Assembly (NCBI RefSeq): GCF_029773605.1 | Contig: NZ_CP103807.1 | Coordinates: 62,001-126,000, forward strand | Origin: Actinobacillus genomosp. 2 | GTDB lineage: Bacteria; Pseudomonadota; Gammaproteobacteria; Enterobacterales; Pasteurellaceae | DNA: 64,000 nucleotides | Direction of reading: 5' to 3' | Shown: positions 17,373 through 27,568 of the stretch, in pieces | How the letters are laid out: the number at the start of each line of letters is the position of its first letter | Position numbering within the stretch: position 1 is the first letter of the stretch | The notes under the pieces: generated by a model | What the model saw: the letters and a program-made list of their open reading frames with translations, nothing else | Told to the model about the DNA's origin: nothing | The model's database searches: none | Translations under genes and position numbers: made by a program

Positions 17373-17759
17373 ATGAATATTAGTCAAGCAGCAAAACACA
17401 CCGAATTATCAGCAAAACAAATTCGTGATTATGAAAAAGCCGGTTTATTGCCACAGGCAGTCCGTTCAAGTAGCGGTTATCGAGTTTATTCGATTTCGGA
17501 TTTGGAACGTTTACACTTTATCAGTAATGCACGTAAGGTTGGATTTTCTTTAGTGCAGATCAGCGAATTATTAAAACTAAATGATGATCCGCATCGTACC
17601 AGCCGTGAAGTGAAGAAACTTACCGAGCAACATATTGAAGAACTTCAGCAGAAAATTGCCGATTTGCAACAAATGCTGACGTTATTAAAAAGTTGGAGTA
17701 AGTCTTGTTGCGGTAACGATAGCCCGGAATGTTCAATATTAAGCGGTCTAAAACGCTAA
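17373..17759 (+). CDS. cueR: MerR-family copper-responsive regulator
   Basis: A 128-residue transcription factor that activates the copper operon when Cu(I) is bound. It has the N-terminal winged helix (MNISQAAKHTELSAKQIRDYEKAGLLP), a dimerisation helix (about 76-108) and the metal loop with C112 and C120 (SCCGNDSPEC), the same positions as the copper-binding cysteines of E. coli CueR. The start at 17373 follows AGAGG and gives the normal CueR length; an earlier ATG at 17307 would add 22 residues and run through the operator. Confidence 0.95.
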   Translation: MNISQAAKHTELSAKQIRDYEKAGLLPQAVRSSSGYRVYSISDLERLHFISNARKVGFSLVQISELLKLNDDPHRTSREVKKLTEQHIEELQQKIADLQQMLTLLKSWSKSCCGNDSPECSILSGLKR

Positions 17760-17779
17760 ATTTTTTGCAAATAATTTTG

Positions 17780-17813
17780 CTGTCATCAAATCGTCATATT
17801 GTTTTTTTAGAAT
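17780..17813 (+). promoter_or_regulatory. Pho box and -10 of pstS
   Basis: CTGTCAT-CAAA-TCGTCAT (17780-17797) matches the PhoB direct repeat, one repeat being imperfect. TAGAAT (17808-17813) begins after a 10-base gap, so PhoB replaces the -35. Confidence 0.88.
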
Positions 17814-17873
17814 ACGCTTAAACCAAATAATCTGTTCCAAACAGCTAGTTTAAACATCCATGAGGAGAACAAT

Positions 17874-18917
17874 ATGTTATTGGTAAAAGCAGCAAGAAAA
17901 TGTGTAGTGATCGGGCTTTCATTAGGCGTGATGGCATCAAGTTATGCGGAAACGATTACGGGTGCTGGTGCTTCGTTTCCCTATCCGATTTATGCGAAAT
18001 GGGCTTCACTTTATGAAAAAGAAACAGGCAATAAAGTGAATTATCAATCTATCGGTTCCGGTGGCGGTCAGCAGCAAATTATTGCTAACACGATTGATTT
18101 CGGTGCGTCAGATGACCCGATGAAAGCGGAATTATTGGATCAACACAAATTGTTACAATTCCTGGCAATTATCGGCGGTACGGTTCCGGTGGTGAACTTA
18201 CCGGAATTTAAAGCCGGCGAGTTAAAATTATCCGGTACGGTATTAGCGGATATTTTCCTCGGTAAAATTACCAAATGGAATGACCCGGCGATTAAAGCGT
18301 TAAATGAATCGTTAAATTTACCGGAGAAAAATATTATTGTGGTACGCCGTTCGGACGGTTCAGGTACGACATTTGGTTGGACGAACTATTTATCGAAAGT
18401 ATCACCGGAATGGAAAGAAAAAGTCGGAGAGGGGAAATCAGTTAAATGGCCGACCGGTTACGGTGGTAAAGGCAATGAGGGTGTAGCCGCTTATGTGAAA
18501 CAGCTGAAGTATTCTATCGGTTATGTTGAATATGCCTATGCGAAACAGAATAATTTAGCCTGGGCTTCTTTACAGAACCAAGCGGGTAAATTTGTGCAAC
18601 CTTCACGCGACAGCTTTATGGCGGCGGCTGCAAATGCACAATGGGATAAAGCGAAAGGTATGGGCATTATGCTGACTAATGAAAGCGGTGAAAATTCATG
18701 GCCGGTGACGGCAGCAAGTTTTATCTTGATTCATCAGCAAGCGGATAACCCGACCGCAACCAGAGCAGTATTTGATTTCTTCGATTGGGCATTTGAAAAA
18801 GGTAAAAATGCGGCATCGGAATTAGATTATGTGCCTCTACCGGACGAAGTAGTGGCTAAAATCAAACAAAAATGGCAAAACGAAGTAAAAGATAAAGACG
18901 GTAAAGCCGTTCGTTAA
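17874..18917 (+). CDS. pstS: periplasmic phosphate-binding protein
   Basis: Captures inorganic phosphate in the periplasm for the PstCAB transporter. The 347-residue precursor has a signal peptide ending SSYA (about residue 25), then ETITGAGASFPYPIYAKW; the phosphate-binding residues fall in GAGASFPYP, IGSGGGQQQI, ASDDPM and RRSDGSGTT, all present. GAGGAG lies just before the ATG. It has its own Pho box and is separated from pstC by an uptake-signal terminator and a second Pho box, so pstS can be expressed well above the membrane genes. Confidence 0.97.
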   Translation: MLLVKAARKCVVIGLSLGVMASSYAETITGAGASFPYPIYAKWASLYEKETGNKVNYQSIGSGGGQQQIIANTIDFGASDDPMKAELLDQHKLLQFLAIIGGTVPVVNLPEFKAGELKLSGTVLADIFLGKITKWNDPAIKALNESLNLPEKNIIVVRRSDGSGTTFGWTNYLSKVSPEWKEKVGEGKSVKWPTGYGGKGNEGVAAYVKQLKYSIGYVEYAYAKQNNLAWASLQNQAGKFVQPSRDSFMAAAANAQWDKAKGMGIMLTNESGENSWPVTAASFILIHQQADNPTATRAVFDFFDWAFEKGKNAASELDYVPLPDEVVAKIKQKWQNEVKDKDGKAVR

Positions 18918-18933
18918 TCATTAAACAAACCAA

Positions 18934-18992
18934 TAAGCGGTTGAATTTAAAGTGTTTTTTTCAAACATTGGATTCGACCGCTTTATTTTTTA
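18934..18992 (+). terminator. uptake-signal hairpin terminator after pstS
   Basis: TAAGCGGTTGAATTT pairs imperfectly with GGATTCGACCGCTTTA, followed by a T-rich run. It separates pstS from pstCAB. Confidence 0.82.
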
Positions 18993-19013
18993 TTTAGGTT
19001 ATTTATGACAAGG

Positions 19014-19047
19014 TTGTCATAAAACTGTCATATTCTTTTTTTAAAAT
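19014..19047 (+). promoter_or_regulatory. Pho box and -10 of pstCAB-phoBR
   Basis: TTGTCAT-AAAA-CTGTCAT (19014-19031) is close to the PhoB consensus; TAAAAT (19042-19047) begins after a 10-base gap, exactly as at pstS. Confidence 0.92.
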
Positions 19048-19080
19048 AAGCACCAAGATAAAGACATTGGAGTTTATTTT

Positions 19081-20034
19081 ATGCCAAATCTTAATAAACC
19101 GACCTGCTTAAATCATCCTTTAATTGAAGGTTTATTTAGGTATACAACGCAATTTTTTGCGTGGCTTGTATTTGCGATGTTGGCTGCGATTTTAATCTCA
19201 TTGATTATTGGCAGCTGGGAGTCGTTAACTCGTTTTGGACTCAGCTTCTTATGGACTAATGATTGGGATCCGAACAATGATAGTTATGGTGCAATTGTTC
19301 CGGTTATCGGCACTTTAATTTCTGCATTTATCGCTTTACTTATCGCCGTGCCGATTTCTTTCGTGATTGCTGTATTTTTAACCGAGCTTGCACCGGAATG
19401 GCTAAAGCGTCCGATTAGCGTTGCGGTTGAAATGCTAGCCGCTATTCCTTCCATTATCTACGGTATGTGGGGCTTATTTGTCTTCGTACCGCTTTTCCAA
19501 GAACATATTCAACCCACTTTAATTGAATTACTCGGCGATCTGCCACTTATCGGCATGCTGTTTTCAGGCGCTCCGTTTGGTATCGGTCTGTTTACCGCTG
19601 GGCTTGTATTGGCAATTATGATTATTCCTTATATTGCTTCAATGATGCGTGAAGTATTCGGGGTTGTGCCGCCGATGTTAAAAGAAAGTGCTTACGGTTT
19701 AGGATCGACCACGTGGGAAGTGGTTTGGAAAATCATTTTACCTTACACCAAAGCCGGTGTAGTCGGCAGTATGATGTTAGGATTGGGTCGTGCATTAGGC
19801 GAAACCATGGCGGTCACTTTTGTTATCGGTAACGCATTTAATTTACCGGATTCACTCTTTTCGCCGTCTGCTTCGATTGCATCCGCGATAGCGAATGAAT
19901 TTAACGAAGCGACAGGCTTACAAAAATCGGCATTAATGGAATTAGGTTTAATCTTATTCTTAATTACTACGGTGGTACTCAGTATTTCTCGTTTAATGAT
20001 TTTAAGGATGACCAAAAAAGAGGGGAATAAATAA
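19081..20034 (+). CDS. pstC: phosphate ABC transporter permease
   Basis: One half of the inner-membrane channel for phosphate. The 317-residue protein has six predicted membrane helices, with the first hydrophobic segment at about 24-46 and the ABC-permease EAA loop in the second half ([27 protein letters not shown], about 201-227), which contacts PstB. GGAG lies ten bases before the ATG. Its stop overlaps the pstA start by one base (TAATG). Confidence 0.96.
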   Translation: MPNLNKPTCLNHPLIEGLFRYTTQFFAWLVFAMLAAILISLIIGSWESLTRFGLSFLWTNDWDPNNDSYGAIVPVIGTLISAFIALLIAVPISFVIAVFLTELAPEWLKRPISVAVEMLAAIPSIIYGMWGLFVFVPLFQEHIQPTLIELLGDLPLIGMLFSGAPFGIGLFTAGLVLAIMIIPYIASMMREVFGVVPPMLKESAYGLGSTTWEVVWKIILPYTKAGVVGSMMLGLGRALGETMAVTFVIGNAFNLPDSLFSPSASIASAIANEFNEATGLQKSALMELGLILFLITTVVLSISRLMILRMTKKEGNK

Positions 20035-20885
20035 TGTATCGTAATAAAAATGGACGTTTTTACCGCCGTAAATGTGTCAACAAAGTAATGCTCACCGTTT
20101 CTTTCTTTGCGGTTGGATTCGGACTGTTCTGGTTAGGCTGGATTTTATTCACGCTAATTCAAAAAGGGATTCCGGAGCTTTCATTAACGCTATTTACCTT
20201 ACCGACACCAGCACCGAATGAAGTAGGAGGTTTGAGTAATGCGATTATCGGTTCATTGTTGATGTTGTTGTTCGGCACACTAATCGGCACGCCAATCGGC
20301 ATTTTAGCCGGCACTTACTTAGCCGAATACGGACGTTACAGTAAATTGGCGAAAGTCACACGCTTTTTGAATGACATTTTACTTTCTGCACCGTCAATTA
20401 TTATCGGTTTATTTATCTATGCGATTTATGTATCGCACGTCAAACACTATTCAGGCTGGGCTGGTTCTTTTGCTTTAGCATTGTTAGTGATTCCAGTGGT
20501 GGTACGTACCACCGACAGTATGTTAAATCTGATTCCAAATAACTTGCGTGAAGCAGCGGTGGCATTAGGTTGTCCGCAATGGCGAATGATTACTATGGTT
20601 TGTTATAAAGCGGCTCGTTCAGGGATTATTACCGGCGTGTTACTCGCAGTGGCACGTATTTCGGGAGAAACCGCTCCGCTTCTGTTTACCGCACTATCAA
20701 ACCAATTCAGTTCGTGGGATATGAACGGGCCAATGGCAAACTTACCGGTCGTGATTTATCAATATGCGGCAAGTCCGTTCCAAGATTGGAATAATTTAGC
20801 GTGGGCGGGAGCAACATTAATTACCGGGTTTGTGCTGTGTCTTAATATTCTTACCCGTATCTTTTTTAACCAAAAACAACGATAA
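20034..20885 (+). CDS. pstA: phosphate ABC transporter permease
   Basis: The second half of the phosphate channel. 283 residues, six predicted helices, and the EAA-type loop [28 protein letters not shown] (about 175-202). The start codon overlaps the pstC stop, so the two permeases are translationally coupled, fitting the 1:1 ratio expected for PstC and PstA. pstB follows after nine bases. Confidence 0.96.
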   Translation: MYRNKNGRFYRRKCVNKVMLTVSFFAVGFGLFWLGWILFTLIQKGIPELSLTLFTLPTPAPNEVGGLSNAIIGSLLMLLFGTLIGTPIGILAGTYLAEYGRYSKLAKVTRFLNDILLSAPSIIIGLFIYAIYVSHVKHYSGWAGSFALALLVIPVVVRTTDSMLNLIPNNLREAAVALGCPQWRMITMVCYKAARSGIITGVLLAVARISGETAPLLFTALSNQFSSWDMNGPMANLPVVIYQYAASPFQDWNNLAWAGATLITGFVLCLNILTRIFFNQKQR

Positions 20886-20894
20886 GGAAATGCA

Positions 20895-21674
20895 ATGAAT
20901 AACGACTTAATTTCACTGCAAGATACTAAAATTGCGATTAATCATTTAGATTTTTTCTATGGCGATTTCCACGCTTTAAAAAACATTAATTTACGCATTG
21001 CGAAAAATAAAGTGACTGCTTTTATCGGACCTTCCGGCTGTGGTAAATCAACCTTGTTACGAACTTTAAACCGAATGTTTGAACAATACCCGAACCAAAA
21101 AGCACAAGGGGAAATTTTGTTTGAAGGCGAAAATTTACTGACTACTGAAACTGATATCGCATTAATTCGAGCCAGAATCGGTATGGTATTCCAAAAACCG
21201 ACACCATTCCCGATGTCGATTTATGACAATGTCGCATTTGGTATCCGCTTATTTGAAAAATTACCTAAATCGGAATTAAATGATCGTGTAGAATGGGCAT
21301 TAACTAAAGCGGCGTTATGGAACGAGGTGAAAAATAAATTGCATCAAAGCGGTGACAGTTTATCCGGCGGTCAGCAACAACGTTTATGTATTGCTCGTGG
21401 TATTGCGGTTAAGCCGGAAGTCTTGTTGTTAGATGAACCCTGTTCGGCACTTGACCCGATTTCAACAATGAAAATTGAAGAATTGATTTGTGAATTAAAA
21501 CACGATTACACGGTGGCGATTGTGACCCACAATATGCAGCAGGCGGCACGCTGTTCGGATTATACTGCTTATATGTATTTAGGTGAGTTGGTCGAGTTCG
21601 GTGAAACCAAACAAATCTTTGATAAACCGCGATTCCAACGTACCGAAGATTATATCCGAGGTCGAATGGGCTAA
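20895..21674 (+). CDS. pstB: phosphate ABC transporter ATP-binding protein
   Basis: The ATPase that drives phosphate import. 259 residues with Walker [10 protein letters not shown] (about 50-58), the signature LSGGQQQR, Walker B VLLLDEP and the switch histidine VTHN. The motif [16 protein letters not shown] is typical of PstB. In E. coli phoU follows; here an uptake-signal hairpin and then phoB follow, and no phoU is in the window. Confidence 0.97.
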   Translation: MNNDLISLQDTKIAINHLDFFYGDFHALKNINLRIAKNKVTAFIGPSGCGKSTLLRTLNRMFEQYPNQKAQGEILFEGENLLTTETDIALIRARIGMVFQKPTPFPMSIYDNVAFGIRLFEKLPKSELNDRVEWALTKAALWNEVKNKLHQSGDSLSGGQQQRLCIARGIAVKPEVLLLDEPCSALDPISTMKIEELICELKHDYTVAIVTHNMQQAARCSDYTAYMYLGELVEFGETKQIFDKPRFQRTEDYIRGRMG

Positions 21675-21695
21675 ATTTAGCTTGAATCGATTTAA

Positions 21696-21752
21696 ACAAG
21701 CGGTTAAATTCTGCTGAAATTTTGCAAATTTTTTGTCAAATTTGACCGCTTA
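21696..21752 (+). terminator. uptake-signal hairpin between pstB and phoB
   Basis: ACAAGCGGTTAAATT and AAATTTGACCGCTTA form a long-stem structure with an AT-rich loop. T-richness after it is modest, so it may reduce rather than block readthrough from pstCAB into phoBR. Confidence 0.65.
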
Positions 21753-21778
21753 TTGGCAGTAAAGGGTAGGAGCAGCAG

Positions 21779-22471
21779 ATGAATGAGAAAATTCTGATTG
21801 TGGAAGATGAAAGAGTGATTCGAGAGATGATCGCCTTGTTTTTACTACAACAAAATTATCAGGTAATTGAAGCCGAAGACTATCAGAGTGCGGTAAAAAA
21901 ATTAGATGAAAAACCAAAGCTAATTTTGCTTGATTGGATGTTGCCTGGGCGTTCCGGTATCCAGTTTATTCAATATCTCAAAAAGTCGGAAGAAACAGCT
22001 CAAATTCCTATCTTAATGCTCACTGCACGCAGCTCGGAAGATGATTGCATTACTTGCCTTAATACTGGTGCAGACGATTATGTCACCAAACCGTTTTCTC
22101 CTAAAGTGTTGATCGCTCGCATCGAAGCCTTACTTAGACGTACTTATCAAAATAATGATGTGATTAGTCTTGATGATCTGATTTTAGACCAAAATGCTAA
22201 ACGGGTTACCATCCAGAAAAAAGAGATTAGTTTAAGCAGTACCGAATATAAATTATTACACTTCTTTATGACCCATCCGGAAAAAGTCTATAGCCGAGAA
22301 CAATTATTGGATTTTGTGTGGGGTAATGATATTTATGTGGAAGACAGAACGGTCGATTCTTATATTCGCCGTTTAAGAAAAAGTTTAGAGCCTTATGGCT
22401 TTGAACGTTATGTGCAAACGGTTAGAGGCTCCGGCTATCGCTTTTCCAACCACTTTCAGGATCATCAATGA
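21779..22471 (+). CDS. phoB: phosphate regulon response regulator
   Basis: A 230-residue OmpR-family regulator. The receiver holds the acceptor aspartate D52 (LLDWMLPG) and the conserved lysine in YVTKPFSP; the C-terminal winged helix includes [12 protein letters not shown] and [14 protein letters not shown], the PhoB recognition region. It is expected to bind the two Pho boxes at 17780 and 19014, closing an activating loop. GGAG is eleven bases before the ATG. Its stop overlaps the phoR start (ATGA). Confidence 0.96.
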   Translation: MNEKILIVEDERVIREMIALFLLQQNYQVIEAEDYQSAVKKLDEKPKLILLDWMLPGRSGIQFIQYLKKSEETAQIPILMLTARSSEDDCITCLNTGADDYVTKPFSPKVLIARIEALLRRTYQNNDVISLDDLILDQNAKRVTIQKKEISLSSTEYKLLHFFMTHPEKVYSREQLLDFVWGNDIYVEDRTVDSYIRRLRKSLEPYGFERYVQTVRGSGYRFSNHFQDHQ

Positions 22472-23757
22472 GAATCCATTTTTTCTGTAAAAATTTTATA
22501 GTCGAAACCCTATTAGCATTAGGCATCGCCTATTTTTTTAGTTTATTTGCTTGGGATTTCGTAACTTGGGCAATGACGTTATTGGTTATGTTATTGGGCT
22601 GGCATAATTATAATGAACACCGCTTATTAAATTTAATTGATCCGAACCGTAAACAAAGCCGTAAGGTGTTAACTACGTGGGAGCATGTGTCACAAACGGT
22701 CGCTTTTTATCAAAGACGTAACAGACGGGAAAAAGTGAAAACCTTACGTCTGCTTTCCAAATTAAATAAAAATATTCAATATTTACCGGACGGTATCATC
22801 ATTTGTAATCATCTTGGCGATATTATTTGGTGTAATAATGCTTCTCAGGAAATTTTGAGTTTTTACTGGAATAAGAAAGTCGAAAAAAGCGTATTTAATG
22901 TGATTTTTTATGAGGAGTTCAAGAAGTATTTTCATAAAAATAAGAAAAAAAGACCGCTTGTTCTGATGACGACTGATGAGCGTTATATCGAATTTCATAT
23001 TAATGATTACGATAGCGAAAGCTATTTAATTATTGCCCGTGATGTAACACAAGTGATTCGTTTATTACATTCTAGGCAGACGTTTTTGAATAATATGAAT
23101 CACGAATTGCGTACACCGCTGACCGTATTGAGAGGCTATTTGGAATTACTGGAAGCCCAAGCTGAAACCGAATTACAGCAAAAAAGTATTCAGGCAATGC
23201 AATCCCAAGCTAAACGTATGGGAAATTTGTTGGATCAGCTGAATTTATTGGCAAAAATTGAAACCTCTTCCAGTAAAGAACATTACGTGGTTGAAATGTC
23301 ATCAATGATTTTAGCCTTACAGAAAAATACGGATTTCTTGAATCAAAGTAAGCAACAAATCATCTTCAATATTACTCCGAATATTACTGTGTTGGGTGAT
23401 GAAAACCAGCTACAAAGTGCGGTTTCCAACTTAATTTATAATGCGGTTAAACACGCTGGTGATGGTGCGACGATTGAAGTAAATTGGCATTGGTGTAATG
23501 AAGGGGCGGAATTTAGTGTTACAGATAATGGTGTTGGTATCGAGGAATCACACTTACCACATTTAACCGAGCGTTTTTACCGAGTAGACGAATCACGTAG
23601 CAACCAAACTGGCGGAAGTGGATTAGGCTTGGCGATCGTGAAGTATGCTTTAGAGCAACACGGCTCCCAATTACAGGTAAAAAGTGAATTTGGTAAAGGC
23701 AGCCGATTCAGTTTTATTATCAAAAAATCTTTGCTTGGCGAAACAAAAAATCATTAA
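22468..23757 (+). CDS. phoR: phosphate regulon sensor histidine kinase
   Basis: 429 residues. Two hydrophobic segments near the N-terminus (about 10-28 and 31-45) place it in the inner membrane without a real periplasmic domain, as in PhoR. A PAS-like region ([20 protein letters not shown]) precedes the phosphorylation site H212 (NHELRTPLT) and the ATPase motifs (N box [11 protein letters not shown]1 DNGVGIEE, G2 [10 protein letters not shown]). Length matches E. coli PhoR (431). How it senses phosphate is expected to involve PstSCAB, but the usual partner PhoU is not nearby. Confidence 0.96.
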   Translation: MRIHFFCKNFIVETLLALGIAYFFSLFAWDFVTWAMTLLVMLLGWHNYNEHRLLNLIDPNRKQSRKVLTTWEHVSQTVAFYQRRNRREKVKTLRLLSKLNKNIQYLPDGIIICNHLGDIIWCNNASQEILSFYWNKKVEKSVFNVIFYEEFKKYFHKNKKKRPLVLMTTDERYIEFHINDYDSESYLIIARDVTQVIRLLHSRQTFLNNMNHELRTPLTVLRGYLELLEAQAETELQQKSIQAMQSQAKRMGNLLDQLNLLAKIETSSSKEHYVVEMSSMILALQKNTDFLNQSKQQIIFNITPNITVLGDENQLQSAVSNLIYNAVKHAGDGATIEVNWHWCNEGAEFSVTDNGVGIEESHLPHLTERFYRVDESRSNQTGGSGLGLAIVKYALEQHGSQLQVKSEFGKGSRFSFIIKKSLLGETKNH

Positions 23758-23782
23758 AACAGTATTTTTTACTCAACAAATG

Positions 23783-23811
23783 AGGCATTTGTCAGTAAAA
23801 TGCCTGTTTTT
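23783..23811 (+). terminator. terminator of the pst-pho operon
   Basis: AGGCATTT and AAATGCCT form a stem with a short loop, followed by GTTTTTATG. It separates phoR from parE. Confidence 0.8.
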
Positions 23812-23833
23812 ATGTCCATAAAGAGAGCCTGTC

Positions 23834-25747
23834 ATGTCTGATAAACGCTACGGTGCTGATGAAATTACCGTTTTAAAAGATCTTGAACCCGTCCAACTTC
23901 GTCCCGGAATGTACACCGACACTACACGTCCGAACCATTTAGGGCAAGAAGTTATCGATAATAGTGTCGATGAAGCGTTATCCGGCTATGCCTCTCAAAT
24001 TGACGTGATTCTCCATGCGGATAATTCATTGGAAGTGATTGATAACGGCCGAGGAATGCCGGTTGATATTCACTCTACCGAAAAAATTTCCGGTGTGGAA
24101 TTAATTCTAACCAAACTACACGCAGGCGGTAAGTTTTCCAATAAAAACTATACGTTTTCAGGTGGCTTACACGGGGTAGGTATCTCGGTAGTAAACGCCC
24201 TCTCGCAACGTGTGGAAATCAAAATTAAGCGTAACGGTGAAATTTATACGATTGCCTTTGAAAACGGGGTAAAAGTAGAAGAATTAACTGTAATTGGCAG
24301 TTGTCCGAAAAAACAAACCGGTACTACCGTTCGTTTCTATCCTAATCCAAAATACTTTGATTCGCCGAGATTTTCGGTCAGTCGTTTACGCCATTTATTA
24401 CGTGCCAAAGCGGTACTTTGCCCGAAATTAACCATCAACTTTGTTGACCATATCAATAATAATCACGAAACGTGGTATTACGAAGACGGTTTATCCGATT
24501 ATTTAAGTGAAGCGTTAAAAGAGTTAGAATGTTTGCCGAATCCGCCGTTTATTGGCGATGTCTCCGCTGAAACCGAAGCGGTAAGTTGGGCGTTAACGTG
24601 GTTGCCGGAAGGGGGCGAGTTATTAGCTGAAAGTTATGTTAACTTAATTCCGACCGCACAAGGCGGTACGCACGTAAACGGTTTACGTAACGGCTTATTA
24701 AAAGCAATGGTGGAATTCTGCGAAATTCATAATTTACTGCCGAAGAGTGTTAAATTAACCGCTGATGACGTGTGGAATCGTTGTGCTTATGTACTTTCGT
24801 TAAAAATTCAAGAACCGCAATTTGCAGGGCAAACTAAAGAACGTCTTTCTTCTCGTCAGGCTTCCAGTTATGTGGATAGCACGATTAAAGATGCGTTTAG
24901 TTTATGGCTCAATCAAAACGTACAAACCGGTAAATTGATTGCTGAAATGGCAATTTCCTCGGCACAAAGTCGTTTGCGTGCGGCAAAAAAAGTGGTGCGT
25001 AAAAAGTTAGTGAGCGGTCCTGCGTTGCCGGGTAAATTAGCCGATTGTACTTCTCAAGATTTAAGTCGTACTGAGTTATTTTTAGTAGAAGGCGATTCTG
25101 CAGGCGGTTCAGCAAAACAAGCACGTGATAAAGATTATCAAGCGATTTTGCCGTTACGAGGCAAAATTCTGAATACCTGGGAAGTGTCTTCTGATCAAGT
25201 GCTGGCTTCTCAAGAAGTTCACGATATTGCGGTAGCACTTGGGATCGATCCGGACAATGATAATTTAGATGAATTGCGTTACGGTAAGGTGTGTATTCTT
25301 GCCGATGCGGATTCGGACGGTTTACATATTGCGACTTTATTATGTGCATTATTCTTGCGTCATTTCCCGAATTTAGTCAAAAATGGTCACGTTTATGTGG
25401 CAATGCCACCGCTTTATCGGATTGATATCGGTAAAGACGAAGTACATTACGCCCTTGATGAAGCGGAAAAAGAAGCGATTTTAGCTCGCCTAGCTAAGAA
25501 AAAAGGTAAACCAAACGTACAGCGTTTTAAAGGTTTAGGTGAGATGAACCCGAGCCAATTACGTGAAACCACAATGGATCCGAGTACGCGTCGTTTAGTG
25601 CAACTGACATTGGATGAGTTGGATACAACCGAAGAAAACGAGCAGAATACCTTTGAAATTATGGATATGTTGCTAGCGAAGAAACGTGCGGAAGATCGTA
25701 AGCAATGGCTACAAAATCGTGGTGATGAAGCGGAACTTAGTGTGTAA
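23834..25747 (+). CDS. parE: DNA topoisomerase IV subunit B
   Basis: ATPase subunit of topoisomerase IV, which unlinks daughter chromosomes. The 637-residue protein begins with the GHKL ATPase (EVIDNSVDEALSG; VIDNGRGMPVD; GGLHGVGISVVNALS), then a transducer domain and the TOPRIM region with VEGDSAGGSA and DADSDG, and ends with KGLGEMNP. ParE rather than GyrB is indicated by the length (E. coli ParE 630, GyrB about 804) and by the lack of the GyrB insertion. Resistance-linked residues were not examined. GAGAG lies before the ATG. Confidence 0.96.
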   Translation: MSDKRYGADEITVLKDLEPVQLRPGMYTDTTRPNHLGQEVIDNSVDEALSGYASQIDVILHADNSLEVIDNGRGMPVDIHSTEKISGVELILTKLHAGGKFSNKNYTFSGGLHGVGISVVNALSQRVEIKIKRNGEIYTIAFENGVKVEELTVIGSCPKKQTGTTVRFYPNPKYFDSPRFSVSRLRHLLRAKAVLCPKLTINFVDHINNNHETWYYEDGLSDYLSEALKELECLPNPPFIGDVSAETEAVSWALTWLPEGGELLAESYVNLIPTAQGGTHVNGLRNGLLKAMVEFCEIHNLLPKSVKLTADDVWNRCAYVLSLKIQEPQFAGQTKERLSSRQASSYVDSTIKDAFSLWLNQNVQTGKLIAEMAISSAQSRLRAAKKVVRKKLVSGPALPGKLADCTSQDLSRTELFLVEGDSAGGSAKQARDKDYQAILPLRGKILNTWEVSSDQVLASQEVHDIAVALGIDPDNDNLDELRYGKVCILADADSDGLHIATLLCALFLRHFPNLVKNGHVYVAMPPLYRIDIGKDEVHYALDEAEKEAILARLAKKKGKPNVQRFKGLGEMNPSQLRETTMDPSTRRLVQLTLDELDTTEENEQNTFEIMDMLLAKKRAEDRKQWLQNRGDEAELSV

Positions 25748-25760
25748 TTAGTCTAAAAAA

Positions 25761-25819
25761 GTAAGCGGTTGAATTTTATATATTGGTTACAAACGATATA
25801 TAAAATTCGACCGCTTATT
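25761..25819. terminator. uptake-signal hairpin terminator after parE
   Basis: GTAAGCGGTTGAATTTTATATAT is mirrored by ATATATAAAATTCGACCGCTTAT around a 12-base loop, giving a stem of over twenty base pairs. Strongly paired; T-richness follows. Confidence 0.85.
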
Positions 25820-25845
25820 CTTATATAAGAAAATGTTAAAAATAT

Positions 25846-25906
25846 TTTGAAGAACTTCACATTTTTATAACATTTTTATTTTCTTCTACCTAATTTGATA
25901 TATAGT
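25846..25906 (+). promoter_or_regulatory. CRP-like site and -10 of the first DASS transporter
   Basis: TTTGA-AGAACT-TCACA (25846-25861) matches the CRP consensus TGTGA-N6-TCACA at nine of ten arm positions. TATAGT (25901-25906) lies such that the site is centred about 59.5 bases before the expected start of transcription, a class I position. The second transporter has the same geometry. Confidence 0.62.
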
Positions 25907-25943
25907 GCAACCTATTTTATAACTCAATAAAGGTGGGTATTCT

Positions 25944-27335
25944 ATGGGAAGCACTTCCGCCCTGGTGGCAAAAACCAATATGCGTAATAGTGTGATATTT
26001 ATTGTGGATGTCATACTTTTTTTCATTTTATTAAATGTATTGCCTTTTGCTCCCGAAGCAAATAAAGGTTTGGCATTATTAGTGTTTGTTGCGGTACTTT
26101 GGTTAACCGAAGCATTACACGTGACTGTCACAGCCTTACTCGTTCCGATTTTGTCGATTGCATTGGGTCTGGTTAAATCAAAAGAGGCGTTGGTTGCCTT
26201 TGCCGATCCGACAATCTTCCTTTTCTTTGGTGGTTTTGCCTTGGCAACCGCACTACACATTCAGCAATTAGACCGCTTAATTGCAAATAAGATTATGACA
26301 ATGGCAAGAGGTAAACTTTCTGTTGCGGTCATTTATTTATTTTCTGTTACGGCATTTCTGTCAATGTGGATGAGTAATACGGCAACGGCGGCAATGATGT
26401 TACCGCTTGCGATGGGGATTTTAAGTAAACTGGATCGCACTCAACATCATAATACTTACGTATTTGTGTTACTTGGTATTGCCTATAGTGCGAGTATCGG
26501 TGGTATGGGAACGTTGGTCGGCAGTCCGCCTAATGCAATTGTTGCTTCACAATTACATCTTTCATTTGCAGATTGGATGAAATACGGTTTACCGATTATG
26601 TTTATTTTAATGCCCTTAATGGTCGGTGTGCTGTATGTGGTATTTAAGCCTAAATTTAATGTTACTTTTGAGCAGAACTTTGAAAAAATCGAACTTAATC
26701 GTGATCGTATTTTAACTTTGGTTATTTTTGCCTTTATCGCTTTAAGTTGGGTGTTTAGTTCTCAGCTTAATCCAATGATTTCGAGCTTATTGGGATTAAC
26801 CGGTAAAATAGGTAGCTTTGATAGTATTATGGCAATGGTTGCAGCCGCCTTGATTTGTATTACTCGTGTAGCAACCTGGCAACAGGTTCAAGAGAATACC
26901 GAATGGGGTGTGCTATTCCTATTCGGTGGCGGCTTAACGTTAAGTGCGGTATTAGGGCAAACCGGTGCGAGCAAAATTATGGCAGACGGTATTGTTGCGT
27001 TAATTGACGGTAGCCATTTCTATATTATCGGATTAATCGTTGCGGCATTTATTATTTTCTTAACCGAATTTACTTCAAATACGGCAAGTGCAGCACTTTT
27101 AGTACCGATCTTTATTTCGATTGCAGAAGCATTAAATATGCCGTCACTCGGTTTGGCGTTAATTATTGGTTTAGGCGCTAGTTGTGCCTTTATGTTGCCG
27201 GTAGCAACCCCACCAAATGCGATTGTATTCGGTACGGGACAAATTACGCAAAATGAAATGGTTAAAGCCGGTTTTTGGTTAAATATTATTTGTGTCCTAG
27301 TGATTGCAACTATCGGTTACGTATTCTGGCTATAA
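25944..27335 (+). CDS. DASS/SLC13-family anion:sodium symporter, paralogue 1
   Basis: A 463-residue inner-membrane transporter of the divalent anion:sodium symporter family (VcINDY type), likely for C4-dicarboxylates or related acids. Two SNT motifs that bind sodium and substrate are seen at 144-146 (MWMSNTATAA) and 378-380 (EFTSNTASAA), with GSPPNA (about 193-198) and ATPPNA (421-426). About eleven hydrophobic segments. AAGGTGGG lies before the ATG. It is followed by two further paralogues; the first two are close to each other, the third more distant. Substrate and cation are inferences. Confidence 0.92.
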   Translation: MGSTSALVAKTNMRNSVIFIVDVILFFILLNVLPFAPEANKGLALLVFVAVLWLTEALHVTVTALLVPILSIALGLVKSKEALVAFADPTIFLFFGGFALATALHIQQLDRLIANKIMTMARGKLSVAVIYLFSVTAFLSMWMSNTATAAMMLPLAMGILSKLDRTQHHNTYVFVLLGIAYSASIGGMGTLVGSPPNAIVASQLHLSFADWMKYGLPIMFILMPLMVGVLYVVFKPKFNVTFEQNFEKIELNRDRILTLVIFAFIALSWVFSSQLNPMISSLLGLTGKIGSFDSIMAMVAAALICITRVATWQQVQENTEWGVLFLFGGGLTLSAVLGQTGASKIMADGIVALIDGSHFYIIGLIVAAFIIFLTEFTSNTASAALLVPIFISIAEALNMPSLGLALIIGLGASCAFMLPVATPPNAIVFGTGQITQNEMVKAGFWLNIICVLVIATIGYVFWL

Positions 27336-27372
27336 GAATCTTGTAACAATATAGTTAAAATCAACCGCTTAC

Positions 27373-27410
27373 GCCCTGTTCTCAAATTTTAGAATAGGGC
27401 ATTTTTTATT
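27373..27410 (+). terminator. terminator after DASS paralogue 1
   Basis: GCCCTGTTCT and AGAATAGGGC form a ten-base stem, followed by ATTTTTTATT. Confidence 0.9.
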
Positions 27411-27448
27411 ATAAATGGTTGTACCTGTTTAAATTGTTGATTAAAAAT

Positions 27449-27509
27449 TATGATGTAGCTCATATTTTTTTACTTTAGTTATTTTTTTGCAATGATTTTT
27501 TGATATAGT
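27449..27509 (+). promoter_or_regulatory. CRP-like site and -10 of the second DASS transporter
   Basis: TATGA-TGTAGC-TCATA (27449-27464) is a perfect dyad with eight of ten arm matches to the CRP consensus. TATAGT (27504-27509) starts 47.5 bases after its centre, exactly the spacing found at 25846-25906. Confidence 0.62.
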
Positions 27510-27568
27510 CTTTTCGTTTTAAATAAATTGTAACATTTTAATCAAATCTGAAGCGTGGGGGACACTGA

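Noticed and set aside
23414-23425. AAGTGCGGTTT inside phoR, the Hin-type uptake signal core
   Set aside because: A single occurrence among many Apl-type cores; probably chance.
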